From: Reyranella sp.
GTDB lineage: Bacteria > Pseudomonadota > Alphaproteobacteria > Reyranellales > Reyranellaceae
DNA length: 64,000 bases
Assembly: GCF_004297265.1 (NCBI RefSeq)
Contig: NZ_SCUT01000007.1
Coordinates: forward strand, 1 to 64,000
Direction: 5' to 3'
Positions 41,485 to 51,317 of this stretch are shown in pieces; the first letter of the stretch is position 1; each line of letters opens with the position of its first letter. Under the pieces are notes generated by a model, which saw only the letters and a list, made by a program, of their open reading frames with translations, made no database searches and was not told the DNA's origin. Both the position numbers and the translations under genes were made by a program.

Positions 41485-42272
41485 TCGACCTCGACGCCTA
41501 CGCGCGCGATGGCTTTGCGGTCCTGCCGGATTTCGTCCCGATCGAGGAGTGCGAAGCCCTCAAGACGCGCGCTGCCGAACTCGCGGCGGGCTTCGACCCG
41601 GGCGCCGCGCCCACGGTTTTCTCGACCGCCGATCAGGCCCATGCAAGCGACCGCTACTTTCGCGAGTCGGGCGGCGCCATCCGCTTCTTCGTCGAGGCCG
41701 AGGCGTCGGACCGGCTGAACAAGATCGGCCATGCGCTGCACGATCTCGATCCGGTGTTCGACCGCTTCTCGCGCCAGCCGCGGCTGGCGGCGCTGGCTGG
41801 CGAACTCGGTCTCGAAGCGCCACTGCTGCTGCAGTCGATGTACCTGTTCAAGCACGCGCATGTCGGCGCCGAGGTCGCCTGGCATCAGGACGCGACCTTC
41901 CTGCGCACCGAGCCGCCCAGCGTCACGGGCTTCTGGATCGCCCTTGACGATGCCGACCGCGACAATGGCTGCCTGGTCGCCCTTCCGGGCGCCCATCGCG
42001 GGCCGTTGCGGCAGTGGTTCGGCTATCGGGACGGTGAACTGGTCAGCCGGACGCTCGACGCCACGCCCTGGCCGGAGGTCGAGCCGGTCGCGCTGGAAGT
42101 CCGGCGTGGCACCCTGATCGTCCTGCATGGACTCCTGCCGCATGCCAGCATGCCCAACCGCTCGCCGCGGCCGCGTCATGCCTACACCTTGCACCTGATC
42201 GACGGTCGGGCCGATTATCCGAAGGACAACTGGCTGCAACGACCCGACCTGCCGCTCCGAGGATTTGCGTGA
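41481..42272 (+). CDS. PHYHD1-like Fe(II)/2-oxoglutarate dioxygenase
   Basis: This 263-residue oxygenase of the phytanoyl-CoA dioxygenase family has iron ligands H135 and D137 (A-W-H-Q-D-A-T-F) and distal H221 (L-L-P-H-A-S), with R230 or R232 for 2-oxoglutarate. It resembles the animal orphan enzyme PHYHD1 along its length: F-S-T near 47-49, [20 protein letters not shown]-x-F-K, T-E-P and D-N-G-C-L. The GTG start overlaps the deoA stop and its stop overlaps add, so it is embedded in the nucleoside operon. The substrate is probably a nucleoside, base or sugar from this pathway, which is inference. Confidence 0.88.
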   Translation: MIDLDAYARDGFAVLPDFVPIEECEALKTRAAELAAGFDPGAAPTVFSTADQAHASDRYFRESGGAIRFFVEAEASDRLNKIGHALHDLDPVFDRFSRQPRLAALAGELGLEAPLLLQSMYLFKHAHVGAEVAWHQDATFLRTEPPSVTGFWIALDDADRDNGCLVALPGAHRGPLRQWFGYRDGELVSRTLDATPWPEVEPVALEVRRGTLIVLHGLLPHASMPNRSPRPRHAYTLHLIDGRADYPKDNWLQRPDLPLRGFA

Positions 42273-43228
42273 TTCCCAAGGCCGAAATCCACTGCCATCT
42301 CGAAGGCTCGATTCCGCCGAAGCTGGCCGTCGAATTGGCCGAACGAAACGGCCTCATCCTGCCGCCCAACCTGTTTGACGAGAAGGGGCATTACGCCTGG
42401 AAGGACTTCTGGAGTTTCCTCGACTCCTACGACCGCGTCTGCACCGCCCTCAAGAAGGCGCGCGACTTCCGCGACGTGATCTACAGCTACCTCGCCGGGG
42501 CGGCGCGCGAGGGCGCGGTCTATGTCGAGATGTTCTGCTCGCCCGAGCGGCCGGCCGCGCTCGGCATCTCCTACACAAGCTGGCTCGAGGCGCTGGCGCA
42601 GGGCATCGACGACGCGCGCCGCGAGTTCGGTATCGTCGGTCGCATCATCATCATCTGCATCCGCCATCTCGGACCGGAGCGGGCCGAAGCGATGGTCCGC
42701 GCCATGCTGGCCGAGCCGCATCCCTATGTCGTGGGCTTCGGCATGGGCGGCGACGAGGCCAAGTTCGCGCCCGTCGACTTCGCGCCGGCCTACCGTCTCG
42801 CGCACGACAACGGCTATGGCTGCACCGTCCATGCCGGCGAGGTCGTGGGGCCGGAGAGCGTATGGGCCGCGATCCGCGACCTGCCGGTGACGCGCATCGG
42901 CCATGGCGTGCGCTCGGCCGACGATCCGGCGTTGATGGAGGAGCTGGCGCGGCGCGGCGTCGTCCTGGAGGTCTGTCCGGGCAGCAACGTGGCCCTGGGC
43001 CTCTATCCCGACCGGGCCTCGCATCCGCTGCATCGGCTGATCGCGGCAGGCGTCAGGGTCACGCTGAACTCCGACGATCCACCCTTCTTCCACACCACGC
43101 TCGGCGCCGAATACGATCTGGCCGGGCTCGACGAGGGACAATTGGCGGCGATCGCGCGCACCACGATCGAGGCCTCCTTTGCCGACGAGGCGACCAGGCG
43201 GCAACTGCTGGAGAGGATATCGCCATGA
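42269..43228 (+). CDS. add: Adenosine deaminase (adenosine/adenine deaminase family)
   Basis: This 319-residue TIM-barrel zinc deaminase converts adenosine to inosine. Zinc ligands are H8 and H10 (A-E-I-H-C-H-L-E-G-S), a histidine in C-T-V-H-A-G-E with its catalytic glutamate, and aspartates in L-N-S-D-D-P-P-F-F; R-I-G-H-G-V-R is the fourth block. The presence of PNP and deaminase together lets the cell convert purine nucleosides to hypoxanthine. Adenine deaminase is a close alternative; operon context favours adenosine. Start and stop both overlap neighbours. Confidence 0.9.
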   Translation: MIPKAEIHCHLEGSIPPKLAVELAERNGLILPPNLFDEKGHYAWKDFWSFLDSYDRVCTALKKARDFRDVIYSYLAGAAREGAVYVEMFCSPERPAALGISYTSWLEALAQGIDDARREFGIVGRIIIICIRHLGPERAEAMVRAMLAEPHPYVVGFGMGGDEAKFAPVDFAPAYRLAHDNGYGCTVHAGEVVGPESVWAAIRDLPVTRIGHGVRSADDPALMEELARRGVVLEVCPGSNVALGLYPDRASHPLHRLIAAGVRVTLNSDDPPFFHTTLGAEYDLAGLDEGQLAAIARTTIEASFADEATRRQLLERISP

Positions 43229-44079
43229 CCGCACGCACCTCCCTGATCCTTGGTCTTCTGCTCGCCGTCCTCTCCGGGGGCGCGGTCCGTGCCCAGGATG
43301 TCCCGCCAGCGCACGACATGCTGCTGGCGAACCTGTGGATCCAGCGTTCCGTCGAATACAAGGCCAATGCGCTCACCGTGTATGCCCTGGCGCGCCTGCG
43401 GCTCGACGAAGCGCTGGCCGACCGGAGCTGGACGGCGGCGCCGGGCGAGCAGAAAGGCGACTTCCAGAACCTGCCGCCGGCGGTCGTTCTCGATGTCGAC
43501 GAGACGGTGCTCGACAATTCCAAGTACGAGGTCTGGCTGATGCGGGCGGACCAGAGCTTCAGCACGAAGACCTGGAACCAGTTCTGCGCGGCCCGGATTT
43601 CGGCTGCGATCCCGGGTGCCGTCGAGTTCACGAAGTACGCCGAGTCGAAGGGCGTGAAGGTCTTCTACGTCACCAACCGCGGCGCCGAGACCGAGACGGA
43701 TACGCGCGAGAACATGCAGAAGCTCGGCTTTGCCATGGGTGGAAACGTCGACACGTTCCTGATGCAGGGCGAGAAGCCCGAATGGGCCGGCGCCAAGAGC
43801 ACGCGCCGCGCGGCGATCGCGAAGGACTATCGCGTCCTGCTGAACATCGGCGACAACCTGGGCGACTTCGACGACCGCTATCGCAGCAGCGAGGCCGACC
43901 GGATCAAGGCATTCGAGGCCGGCATGCCCTATTGGGGCAAGCAGTGGCTGATGCTGGCCAACCCGACCTATGGTTCGTTCGACACGTCGCCCTACGGTCA
44001 CGACTTCAAGAAGCCGCGCGAGGAGCAGCGCAAGGCGAAGTGGGACGTGCTGGAGTCGTGGAGCGGGCCGACGCCGTAG
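43225..44079 (+). CDS. Exported acid phosphatase / 5'-nucleotidase, e(P4)-like HAD family
   Basis: This 284-residue protein has an N-terminal signal peptide (hydrophobic L-I-L-G-L-L-L-A-V-L, cleavage after V-R-A) and no lipobox. The HAD motif I is V-V-L-D-V-D-E-T-V-L-D-N (about 90-101); motif II is the Y-V-T-N-R block, and the C-terminal acidic motif I-G-D-N-L-G-D-F-D-D is intact. E(P4)/class C enzymes remove phosphate from nucleotides in the periplasm, giving nucleosides that the operon's importer can take up. It is the last gene, starting inside the add stop. Confidence 0.92.
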   Translation: MTARTSLILGLLLAVLSGGAVRAQDVPPAHDMLLANLWIQRSVEYKANALTVYALARLRLDEALADRSWTAAPGEQKGDFQNLPPAVVLDVDETVLDNSKYEVWLMRADQSFSTKTWNQFCAARISAAIPGAVEFTKYAESKGVKVFYVTNRGAETETDTRENMQKLGFAMGGNVDTFLMQGEKPEWAGAKSTRRAAIAKDYRVLLNIGDNLGDFDDRYRSSEADRIKAFEAGMPYWGKQWLMLANPTYGSFDTSPYGHDFKKPREEQRKAKWDVLESWSGPTP

Positions 44080-44098
44080 GCGGGCAAGCGTCCTCATC

Positions 44099-44172
44099 GG
44101 AGCGCGCCACTCCAGTGGCGCTCAAGCGCCGTCGGTCAGCAAGGTATGAGCGCAACTGGAGTTGCGCGCTCC
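44099..44172. repeat. Palindromic intergenic repeat with compensatory changes
   Basis: The two 25-base arms (44099-44123 and 44148-44172) pair at 23 of 25 positions. Each arm is itself a small hairpin: GCCACT-CC-AGTGGC on the left, GCAACT-GG-AGTTGC on the right. The two differences between arms are a matched pair (C-G versus A-T) that preserves both small hairpins. It stands between convergent operons and may end both transcripts. GAGCGCAACTGGAGTTGCGCGC-like elements look like a dispersed family. Confidence 0.85.
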
Positions 44173-44181
44173 CTTGACCAC

Positions 44182-45273
<1,092 letters not shown>

Positions 45274-45279
45274 GATGCG

Positions 45280-46131
45280 CTACCCCTTGACCGAGCCGGT
45301 GAGGCCCGAGACGTAATGTTCGACGAAGAATGAATAGACGATCGCAACCGGGATCGAGCCCAGCAGGGCGCCGGCCATCAGCGGCCCCCAGAAGAACACG
45401 TCGCCACGGATCAGCTCTGACGTGACGCCGACGGGAACGGTCTTCTGGTCCGGCGAGGACAGGAAGACGAGGGCGTAGATGAACTCGTTCCACGAGAGCG
45501 TGAAGGCGATGATTCCCGACGACAGGATGCCGGGCACCGCGACCGGGATGACGATGTAGAGCATCGCCTTCCAGCGCGAGGCGCCGTCGATCCGCGCGCA
45601 CTCCTCCAGCTCCTTCGGGATGGCCTTGAAGTAGCCCATCATCAGCCAGGTACAGAAGGGGATCAGGAAAGTCGGGTAGGTGAGGATCAGCGACCACGGC
45701 GTGTCGCCGAGCTGGAAGTTGCGGATGATCTCCGCCAGCGGAATGAACAGCAGAGTCTGCGGCACCAGGTAGGTGATGAAGATCGCGGTGCCGAGGCCTC
45801 CGGCATAGGGGAAGTTGAGGCGGGCCAGCGCATAGCCCGCCAGCACGCCGCAGAACAGCGAGATCACCGTCGACACCAGTGCGATGAACATGGTGTTGAA
45901 CATCCAGCGCATGAAGCTGGTCTCTTCGAACAGATAGAGGATGTGCTCGATCGTCGGGTTGTTGGTCCAGAACGGCATGTAGTTCGGCGCGTTCCAGGGC
46001 AGGTAGAGTTCGCCGTCGGGCCGGAAGGTCGTCACGATCATCCAGTAGAACGGGAACAGCAGCACGAAGACGAACAGGATCAACGGAATGTTGTAGAAGA
46101 CCCATCGTCTCCAGAGGGCGCCCTCGATCAT
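45280..46131 (-). CDS. Sugar-type ABC transporter permease (MalG-like)
   Basis: This 283-residue inner-membrane protein has six hydrophobic segments. The conserved E-A-A-like loop reads E-E-C-A-R-I-D-G-A-S-R-W (about 186-197), with the invariant G followed nine residues later by I-V-I-P, contacting the ATPase. The N-terminal F-P-F-Y-W-M-I-V-T-T-F-R-P and A-G-Y-A-L-A-R segments are typical of MalG-type permeases. ATG at 46131 fits the family start. Confidence 0.92.
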   Translation of the reverse strand: MIEGALWRRWVFYNIPLILFVFVLLFPFYWMIVTTFRPDGELYLPWNAPNYMPFWTNNPTIEHILYLFEETSFMRWMFNTMFIALVSTVISLFCGVLAGYALARLNFPYAGGLGTAIFITYLVPQTLLFIPLAEIIRNFQLGDTPWSLILTYPTFLIPFCTWLMMGYFKAIPKELEECARIDGASRWKAMLYIVIPVAVPGILSSGIIAFTLSWNEFIYALVFLSSPDQKTVPVGVTSELIRGDVFFWGPLMAGALLGSIPVAIVYSFFVEHYVSGLTGSVKG

Positions 46132-46147
46132 CAGCGGGTCTCCCGGC

Positions 46148-47077
46148 TCATCTGGTTTCCACCCTGCGGATGTAGAGAAGCTGGACCACGACGATGACGA
46201 AGAGGAAAGGGAACATCGCGAGCGAGATCGCGGCGCCCTCCGACAGCAGTCCGGTGCCGATGCCGAGCTGATAGGCATAGGTGGCGAAGAGATGGGTGGC
46301 GTTGGCCGGACCGCCGCCGGTCATGACGTAGACCAGCTGGAAGTCGGCAAAGGTCTGGATGACCGAGAACAGCACCACGACGAGGGTGACGGGCATCAGC
46401 AGTGGCCAGGTCACGTGCCAGAAGCGCGCCCACGGACGGGCGCCATCGATCGCCGCGGCCTCGTGCAGCTCGGGGCTGATGGTCTGCAGGCCGGCCAGCA
46501 GGGTAATTGCGAAGAAGGGGACGCCGCGCCAGATGTTGATGACGATGATCGACGTCATGGCGAGGTCGGGATCGCCCAGCCAGTTGATGCGGGTGGTGAT
46601 GAAACCGAGCTGGAACAGCGTCCAGTTGATGACGCTGAAGGTCGGGTCGAACATCCACTTCCAGGCGAAGGTCGAGAGCACCGTGGGAATGATGAAGGGC
46701 AGCAGGATGAAGGCGCGAACGATCGCCTTGCCCTTGAAATGCCGGTTGAGCAGGATCGCCAGCCACAGGCCCAGCGCCAGCTTGAACACGGTCGTCACCC
46801 CCGTGTACCAGAAGGTGTTCCACACCGTCGTGCGGAAGATGCTGTCGTCCCAGATCTTGTGGAAGTTCTTCAGTCCGACGAAATGGCCGGGATCGCCGAC
46901 GCGCGTGCTGCTGAGCGACAGCAGCACGCCTTCGAAGAAGGGATAGGCGATGAACAGGCCGAGCAGGACCGCGGTCGGGGTCAGGAGCGCCATCGCAAGC
47001 CAGCGCTCGTCCTCGAGCCTGCGCAAGCGCGGGGAGAGGCGTTTGCTCTCCGCCGCCGAAAGTGCCGTCACGGCCAT
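46148..47077 (-). CDS. Sugar-type ABC transporter permease (MalF-like)
   Basis: This 309-residue partner permease has six hydrophobic segments after a cytoplasmic start. The coupling motif is H-E-A-A-A-I-D-G-A-R-P-W-A-R-F-W (about 222-237). A-M-A-L-L-T-P-T-A-V-L-L-G at about 30-42 is the first membrane span, characteristic of this family. It precedes the MalG-like gene by 16 bases and follows the binding-protein gene. Confidence 0.92.
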   Translation of the reverse strand: MAVTALSAAESKRLSPRLRRLEDERWLAMALLTPTAVLLGLFIAYPFFEGVLLSLSSTRVGDPGHFVGLKNFHKIWDDSIFRTTVWNTFWYTGVTTVFKLALGLWLAILLNRHFKGKAIVRAFILLPFIIPTVLSTFAWKWMFDPTFSVINWTLFQLGFITTRINWLGDPDLAMTSIIVINIWRGVPFFAITLLAGLQTISPELHEAAAIDGARPWARFWHVTWPLLMPVTLVVVLFSVIQTFADFQLVYVMTGGGPANATHLFATYAYQLGIGTGLLSEGAAISLAMFPFLFVIVVVQLLYIRRVETR

Positions 47078-47102
47078 GGAAGGTTACCTCGAGCGCGGTT
47101 GT

Positions 47103-48428
47103 TCAGCTTGAGACGTAGACCTTCTTCAGTTCGGCTTCGGCCCACTTCACCGCTTCCTCGGCGGGCATGCCCTGGACAGCCTTCGCGTACATGTCGGTGA
47201 CGATGTACTTCGAGAGGACCTCCTGGGCCTTGGCGTCCGGCGGCCCGGCGTTGCCGATGGCCTGGCCGAGACGGGCCGCCACCTTGAACGGCGCCATGAC
47301 GGGATCGACGTCCCACAGCTTGTCGGTTTCCCATTTGGCGGTGCATGGCGTCGCGAAGCCCTTCTGTGATTCGAAGAACTTCCTGTAGTTCGCCTCGGCG
47401 TGGATCCATTTGAGGAACGCCTTCGAAGCATCCTGGTTCTTGGAGTACTTCATCAGCATGTTCGACTGCAGCAGATGGAAGCCGAACTGTCCCGCCGGGC
47501 CCTTGGGCAGGGGCGCATGCAGGATGTCCTTGTTCATCGGCAGGCCCTTTTCCGTCTTATATTGATCGGGCTTGCGCAGGGTCTCGATATAGATCGAGGC
47601 GCCGTTCAGGGTGGCCGAGATGGTCTGCGACAGGAACGCCCGGTTGTTGTTGGTGTCGTCCCAGGCGAGGCCGCCTTCGTCCATGCCCTCCTTCCACAGG
47701 GCCTGCATGAACTTCACCGACTCGACGGTCTCCTTGCTGTTGATAACCACCTTGCCGCCGGCGTCGATTTCCTTGCCACCCCACGACCAGAGGTAGGGGT
47801 AGGTGAAGCCCGGTGCGTCGCCGAATGTATGACCCAGGGTCTGGCCGAACGGACGGCCCTTGGCCTTCAGTTTCTTGGCGGCATCGCGATAGCCTTCCCA
47901 GGTGTCGGGGAAGGCGGTTACGCCGACTTCCTCGAACCAGGACTTGCGGTAGGCGATCATGCCGCCGATCACGGCCCACGGCATGCCCATGTACATCTTG
48001 CCGTTGCTGCAGATCGCCTTTGCGTACGGGAAGATGCCGCCTTCGCGCTTGCCGACTTCCTCGGCGATCTCACTGACGTCGACGACGCTGTTGGCGTAAA
48101 GGTGGGTGTAGCTGTTGAACGACATGATCAGGTCGGCCCCGGCCCCCGACTGGATGCCAGCCGTGATCCGCGGTTGCAGGTCGTTGCCGTTCACCGTCTC
48201 GAGATTGATCTTGATGCCCAGCGCTTTCTCGGCCTCGGGCATCATCTCCTTTTTCAGGAGCGCATCGGTCGCCGGCACGAAGTCGACCCACTTCAGCCAA
48301 TGAACCGTTCTCTGCTGGGCAAAGGCCGGCATGCGGCCCGTTGCCAGAATAGCGGCCATGCCGCCCATGGACGCAGCGGCAGCGCCGCCGGCAAGCTTAA
48401 GCACGCTACGACGCTTGGTCTTGGCCAT
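47103..48428 (-). CDS. Extracellular solute-binding protein family 1 (sugar type)
   Basis: This 441-residue periplasmic receptor has a long Tat-like signal (M-A-K-T-K-R-R-S-V-L-K-L-A-G-G then alanine-rich), cleavage near A-F-A before Q-Q-R. The twin arginine K-R-R-S-V-L-K suggests Tat export. The mature fold has the SBP1 features G-A-G-A-D-L-I-M-S-F-N and G-K-M-Y-M-G-M-P-W-A-V. GGGAGG lies before the ATG at 48428; longer frames start in less favourable sequence. It is the first gene of the four-gene importer operon. Confidence 0.9.
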   Translation of the reverse strand: MAKTKRRSVLKLAGGAAAASMGGMAAILATGRMPAFAQQRTVHWLKWVDFVPATDALLKKEMMPEAEKALGIKINLETVNGNDLQPRITAGIQSGAGADLIMSFNSYTHLYANSVVDVSEIAEEVGKREGGIFPYAKAICSNGKMYMGMPWAVIGGMIAYRKSWFEEVGVTAFPDTWEGYRDAAKKLKAKGRPFGQTLGHTFGDAPGFTYPYLWSWGGKEIDAGGKVVINSKETVESVKFMQALWKEGMDEGGLAWDDTNNNRAFLSQTISATLNGASIYIETLRKPDQYKTEKGLPMNKDILHAPLPKGPAGQFGFHLLQSNMLMKYSKNQDASKAFLKWIHAEANYRKFFESQKGFATPCTAKWETDKLWDVDPVMAPFKVAARLGQAIGNAGPPDAKAQEVLSKYIVTDMYAKAVQGMPAEEAVKWAEAELKKVYVSS

Positions 48429-48557
48429 GTTGTCCTCCCAGGACTGCCGCCTCATTGGACGGCTTTGTATTGCGGACATCGTAGGCATCCGGGAGGACGT
48501 GGCGCAAGCCGGGATACGGAATTTTTACAGGCGGGATTTAATATCGCCTGTCGAATC

Positions 48558-49040
48558 TTATTCAAGAAGCGAACGCAGCATCCAGGCCGACTGCTCGTGC
48601 ACCGTCAGGCGCTGGGTCAGCAGATCGGCGGTCGGCTCGTCGCCGGCCTTGTCGGCCACCGGGAAGATGCCGCGCGCGGTGCGCGCCACCGCCTCGTGGC
48701 CGGTGACGAGGATGCTGACCATCTCGAGCGCCTTCGGCGGCTTGGCCGGTGCGTCGGCCAGCGAGCTCAGCCTGCCGAACTGGCCGTAGGAGCCGGGAGC
48801 GGGATAGCCCAGAGAGCGGATGCGCTCGGCGATCGGATCGACCGCGTTCCAGAGCTCGGTGTACTGGGTCATGAACATCGTGTGGAGCGACGTGAACATC
48901 GGCCCCGTGACGTTCCAGTGGAAATTGTGCGTCGTGAGATAAAGCGTGTAGGTGTCGGCCAGCAAGTGGCTCAGACCCTCGGCGATCTTCTTACGGTCCA
49001 CTTCCTTGATGCCGATCGAGATGGCGGGTGACTTGGCCAT
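48558..49040 (-). CDS. Dps family ferritin-like protein with an altered ferroxidase ligand
   Basis: This 160-residue four-helix protein of the Dps/bacterioferritin-comigratory family forms 12-mers that store iron and protect DNA. Ferroxidase-site ligands are H41 (N-F-H-W-N-V) and H53 (S-L-H-T-M-F), with D68 and E72 (A-V-D-P-I-A-E-R) from the partner subunit. The ligand normally Asp/Glu four residues after the second His is M57, so the site lacks one carboxylate. An AGGAG site precedes the ATG at 49040. It follows the cyclase gene on the same strand. Confidence 0.9.
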   Translation of the reverse strand: MAKSPAISIGIKEVDRKKIAEGLSHLLADTYTLYLTTHNFHWNVTGPMFTSLHTMFMTQYTELWNAVDPIAERIRSLGYPAPGSYGQFGRLSSLADAPAKPPKALEMVSILVTGHEAVARTARGIFPVADKAGDEPTADLLTQRLTVHEQSAWMLRSLLE

Positions 49041-49106
49041 GGGCTGCTCCTCTGAAATCAGGCGCGAACGTAGCAGTGCCTGCGATATCGGCAAGCATAC
49101 CAAAGA

Positions 49107-50324
49107 TCAGAGAAGCCCGGGATCGATGGTGAACAGGTCCTGCGCCCTGCCGACGCCGCGCAGCGCGAAGCGGCCGACGGAGACCAGACGGGCGCGTTCC
49201 TCTGCGGGAAGAGCCTCGGCGAAGGTCGACGAGATGAGAACCGGCCGGTCGACCGAGCGGCACATCGAGGCGATGCGGCTGGTCTCGTTGACCGCGGGCC
49301 CCACGACCGTGAAGTCGAGACGGTCGAAGCTGCCGATGTTGCCGTAGAAGACCTCGCCGATATGCAGGCCGATATAGACGTTGGTGATCGGATGCTCCTC
49401 GGCCTGGCGGCGCTCGTTCAGCTCCTTCGTGCGGGCCCGCAGGTTTTCCTCGGCGCGAAGCGCGCACCGGCAGGCCTCGGCCGCGTCGTCGGCGCGGAAG
49501 ACCGCCAGTGTGCCGTCGCCGATCAGTTTCAGCACGTCCCCGCCGGCCTCGTGGATCGAGGTGATCACCGCCTCGGCATAGTCGTTCAGCAGCGGGATGA
49601 TCTCGCTGGGCTTCGCAGTGTCGGTGATGGCGGTGAAGCTGCGCAGGTCGGAGAACCAGAGGGCGGCTTCGACCCGATCGGCGACGCCGCGCTGGATGCT
49701 GCCCTCCAGCACGCGCCGGCCGGCATCGCGTCCCAGGTAAACCTGGACCAGCGTGTCGGCGACGCGTGCCAGCGCGGCGCTTTTGATGGCAAGCGCCAGC
49801 GCCGGCACCAGGCGGCGCAGCGCGACGATGTTGGCGTCGCTGAAGCCCTCGGAATGGCGTGTCGACCACGCCGAATAGACGCCGTCCATGTCGCCGATCT
49901 TGGTGTTCCCGGCAAAGCGATGGATGAAGACGATGTAGTCGGTGTGACCGGCGTCCTTCATTTCCTGGATGATGGGGAAGTCCGGCTCTTCGCCGAAGCC
50001 GATGCGGCGGCGCAGTTCTTCTCCGCCGGTTTCCAGCAGATGAAAGAATGGGCTGCGTTGCCAGGATTCGGCGGCGGGTCCGCCCTGGTCGGTGCGGGCA
50101 TAGTCTGTAGCCGCCTCTTCCTCGATGGAATCGTCGCTCCAGCGGTAGATCCGCCCCTCGTGGACCGGGTGCAGCGTGTCGATGAAGGACAGGGCGCGTG
50201 ACACCATCAGCCCGGCCTCGCGGCACTTCTCGCAGAATTCACGCAGCAACTCGGCCTCGTCGAGACCGTCGAGGCCACGGCGAAGGAGCCAGTCGAGAAG
50301 AATGTCGGTGTCGAGGAGGGTCAT
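49107..50324 (-). CDS. Class III adenylate/guanylate cyclase domain protein
   Basis: This 405-residue protein has an N-terminal sensor-like region (about 1-190) without membrane segments and a C-terminal class III cyclase domain (about 215-400). Metal-binding aspartates are in W-F-S-D-L-R-S-F (about 224-231) and I-G-D-G-T-L-A-V-F (about 268-276), and V-V-G-P-A-V-N-E-T-S-R holds transition-state N and R. It would make cAMP or cGMP in the cytoplasm. It starts 15 bases behind the last gene of the dipeptide importer, on the same strand, suggesting co-transcription. Confidence 0.88.
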   Translation of the reverse strand: MTLLDTDILLDWLLRRGLDGLDEAELLREFCEKCREAGLMVSRALSFIDTLHPVHEGRIYRWSDDSIEEEAATDYARTDQGGPAAESWQRSPFFHLLETGGEELRRRIGFGEEPDFPIIQEMKDAGHTDYIVFIHRFAGNTKIGDMDGVYSAWSTRHSEGFSDANIVALRRLVPALALAIKSAALARVADTLVQVYLGRDAGRRVLEGSIQRGVADRVEAALWFSDLRSFTAITDTAKPSEIIPLLNDYAEAVITSIHEAGGDVLKLIGDGTLAVFRADDAAEACRCALRAEENLRARTKELNERRQAEEHPITNVYIGLHIGEVFYGNIGSFDRLDFTVVGPAVNETSRIASMCRSVDRPVLISSTFAEALPAEERARLVSVGRFALRGVGRAQDLFTIDPGLL

Positions 50325-50339
50325 GGGGCTATTGCCCCA

Positions 50340-51317
50340 TCAACTCACGCGGTCGCGGAAATGACAAGCCGCACGATGGCCCGGAGACACTTCGCCGAAC
50401 GCGGGATACTCCGCCGTGCAGATGTCGGCCTTGAGCGGGCAGCGCGGATGGAAATGGCAACCCGGCGGCGGGTTGAGGGCGCTGGCGATTTCGCCGCGCG
50501 CCTTGGCGTCGGCGCTGATGGCGGCCCGATGGAACGGGTCGGGGATCGCCGCGATCAGTGCGCGCGTATAGGGATGGCGCGGGTTCTCGAAGATCTCCTG
50601 CCAGCCGCCCTGTTCGACGATGCGGCCGAGATACATGACGGCCACGCGGTCGCTGACATGCTCGACCACGCCGAGATCGTGGCTGATCATGATGTAGGCC
50701 AGCCCCATCTCGTCCTTGAGTTCGAGCAGGAGATTGATGATCTGGGCGCGGATCGAGACGTCGAGCGCCGACACCGGCTCGTCGCACAGCACCAGTTTGG
50801 GCTTCAGGATCAGGGCGCGGGCGATGCCGATGCGCTGACGCTGGCCGCCGGAGAATTCGTGCGGATAGCGGTCGGCCTGCTCGGACCGCAGGCCGACCTT
50901 GGCCATCATGTCGATGACCCGCGCCTCGACCTCCGCCTTGTCGGTGACGCCGTGCAGGCGGAGCGGATCGGCGAGCGTGCGCCGCACCGTCTGGCGCGGA
51001 TTGAGCGAGGCGTAGGGGTCCTGGAAGACCATCTGCACCGTGCGCGCCATCCTCATGCGGTCCGGCGGCGTGCTGCCGGAGATCTGCTGGCCGTCGATGC
51101 CGATCGTGCCGCGCGTCGGCGGCAGCAGGCCCATGATGGCGAGCGCAAGCGTGGACTTGCCGCAGCCCGATTCGCCCACCAGTCCCAGGCACTCGCCGGG
51201 CTTCACGTCGAGCGTCACGCCATCGACCGCCTTCAGGGTCTTGATGCCGCCGCCCAGCGCGTTGCCGACCTTGAAATGGACCGCCAGGTCGTCGAGCGAA
51301 AGCAGGCCCTCAGCCAT
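50340..51317 (-). CDS. Dipeptide-type ABC transporter ATPase (DppF/OppF-like)
   Basis: This 325-residue ATPase has Walker [10 protein letters not shown] (about 48-56), signature F-S-G-G-Q-R-Q-R, Walker B L-V-L-C-D-E-P-V-S-A-L-D and the C-terminal oligopeptide/dipeptide extension with its Cys-rich P-P-G-C-H-F-H-P-R-C-P motif that binds an Fe-S cluster or zinc in the family. Its start overlaps the previous ATPase gene by 8 bases. It is the fifth gene of the importer operon 50340-55778. Confidence 0.93.
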   Translation of the reverse strand: MAEGLLSLDDLAVHFKVGNALGGGIKTLKAVDGVTLDVKPGECLGLVGESGCGKSTLALAIMGLLPPTRGTIGIDGQQISGSTPPDRMRMARTVQMVFQDPYASLNPRQTVRRTLADPLRLHGVTDKAEVEARVIDMMAKVGLRSEQADRYPHEFSGGQRQRIGIARALILKPKLVLCDEPVSALDVSIRAQIINLLLELKDEMGLAYIMISHDLGVVEHVSDRVAVMYLGRIVEQGGWQEIFENPRHPYTRALIAAIPDPFHRAAISADAKARGEIASALNPPPGCHFHPRCPLKADICTAEYPAFGEVSPGHRAACHFRDRVS

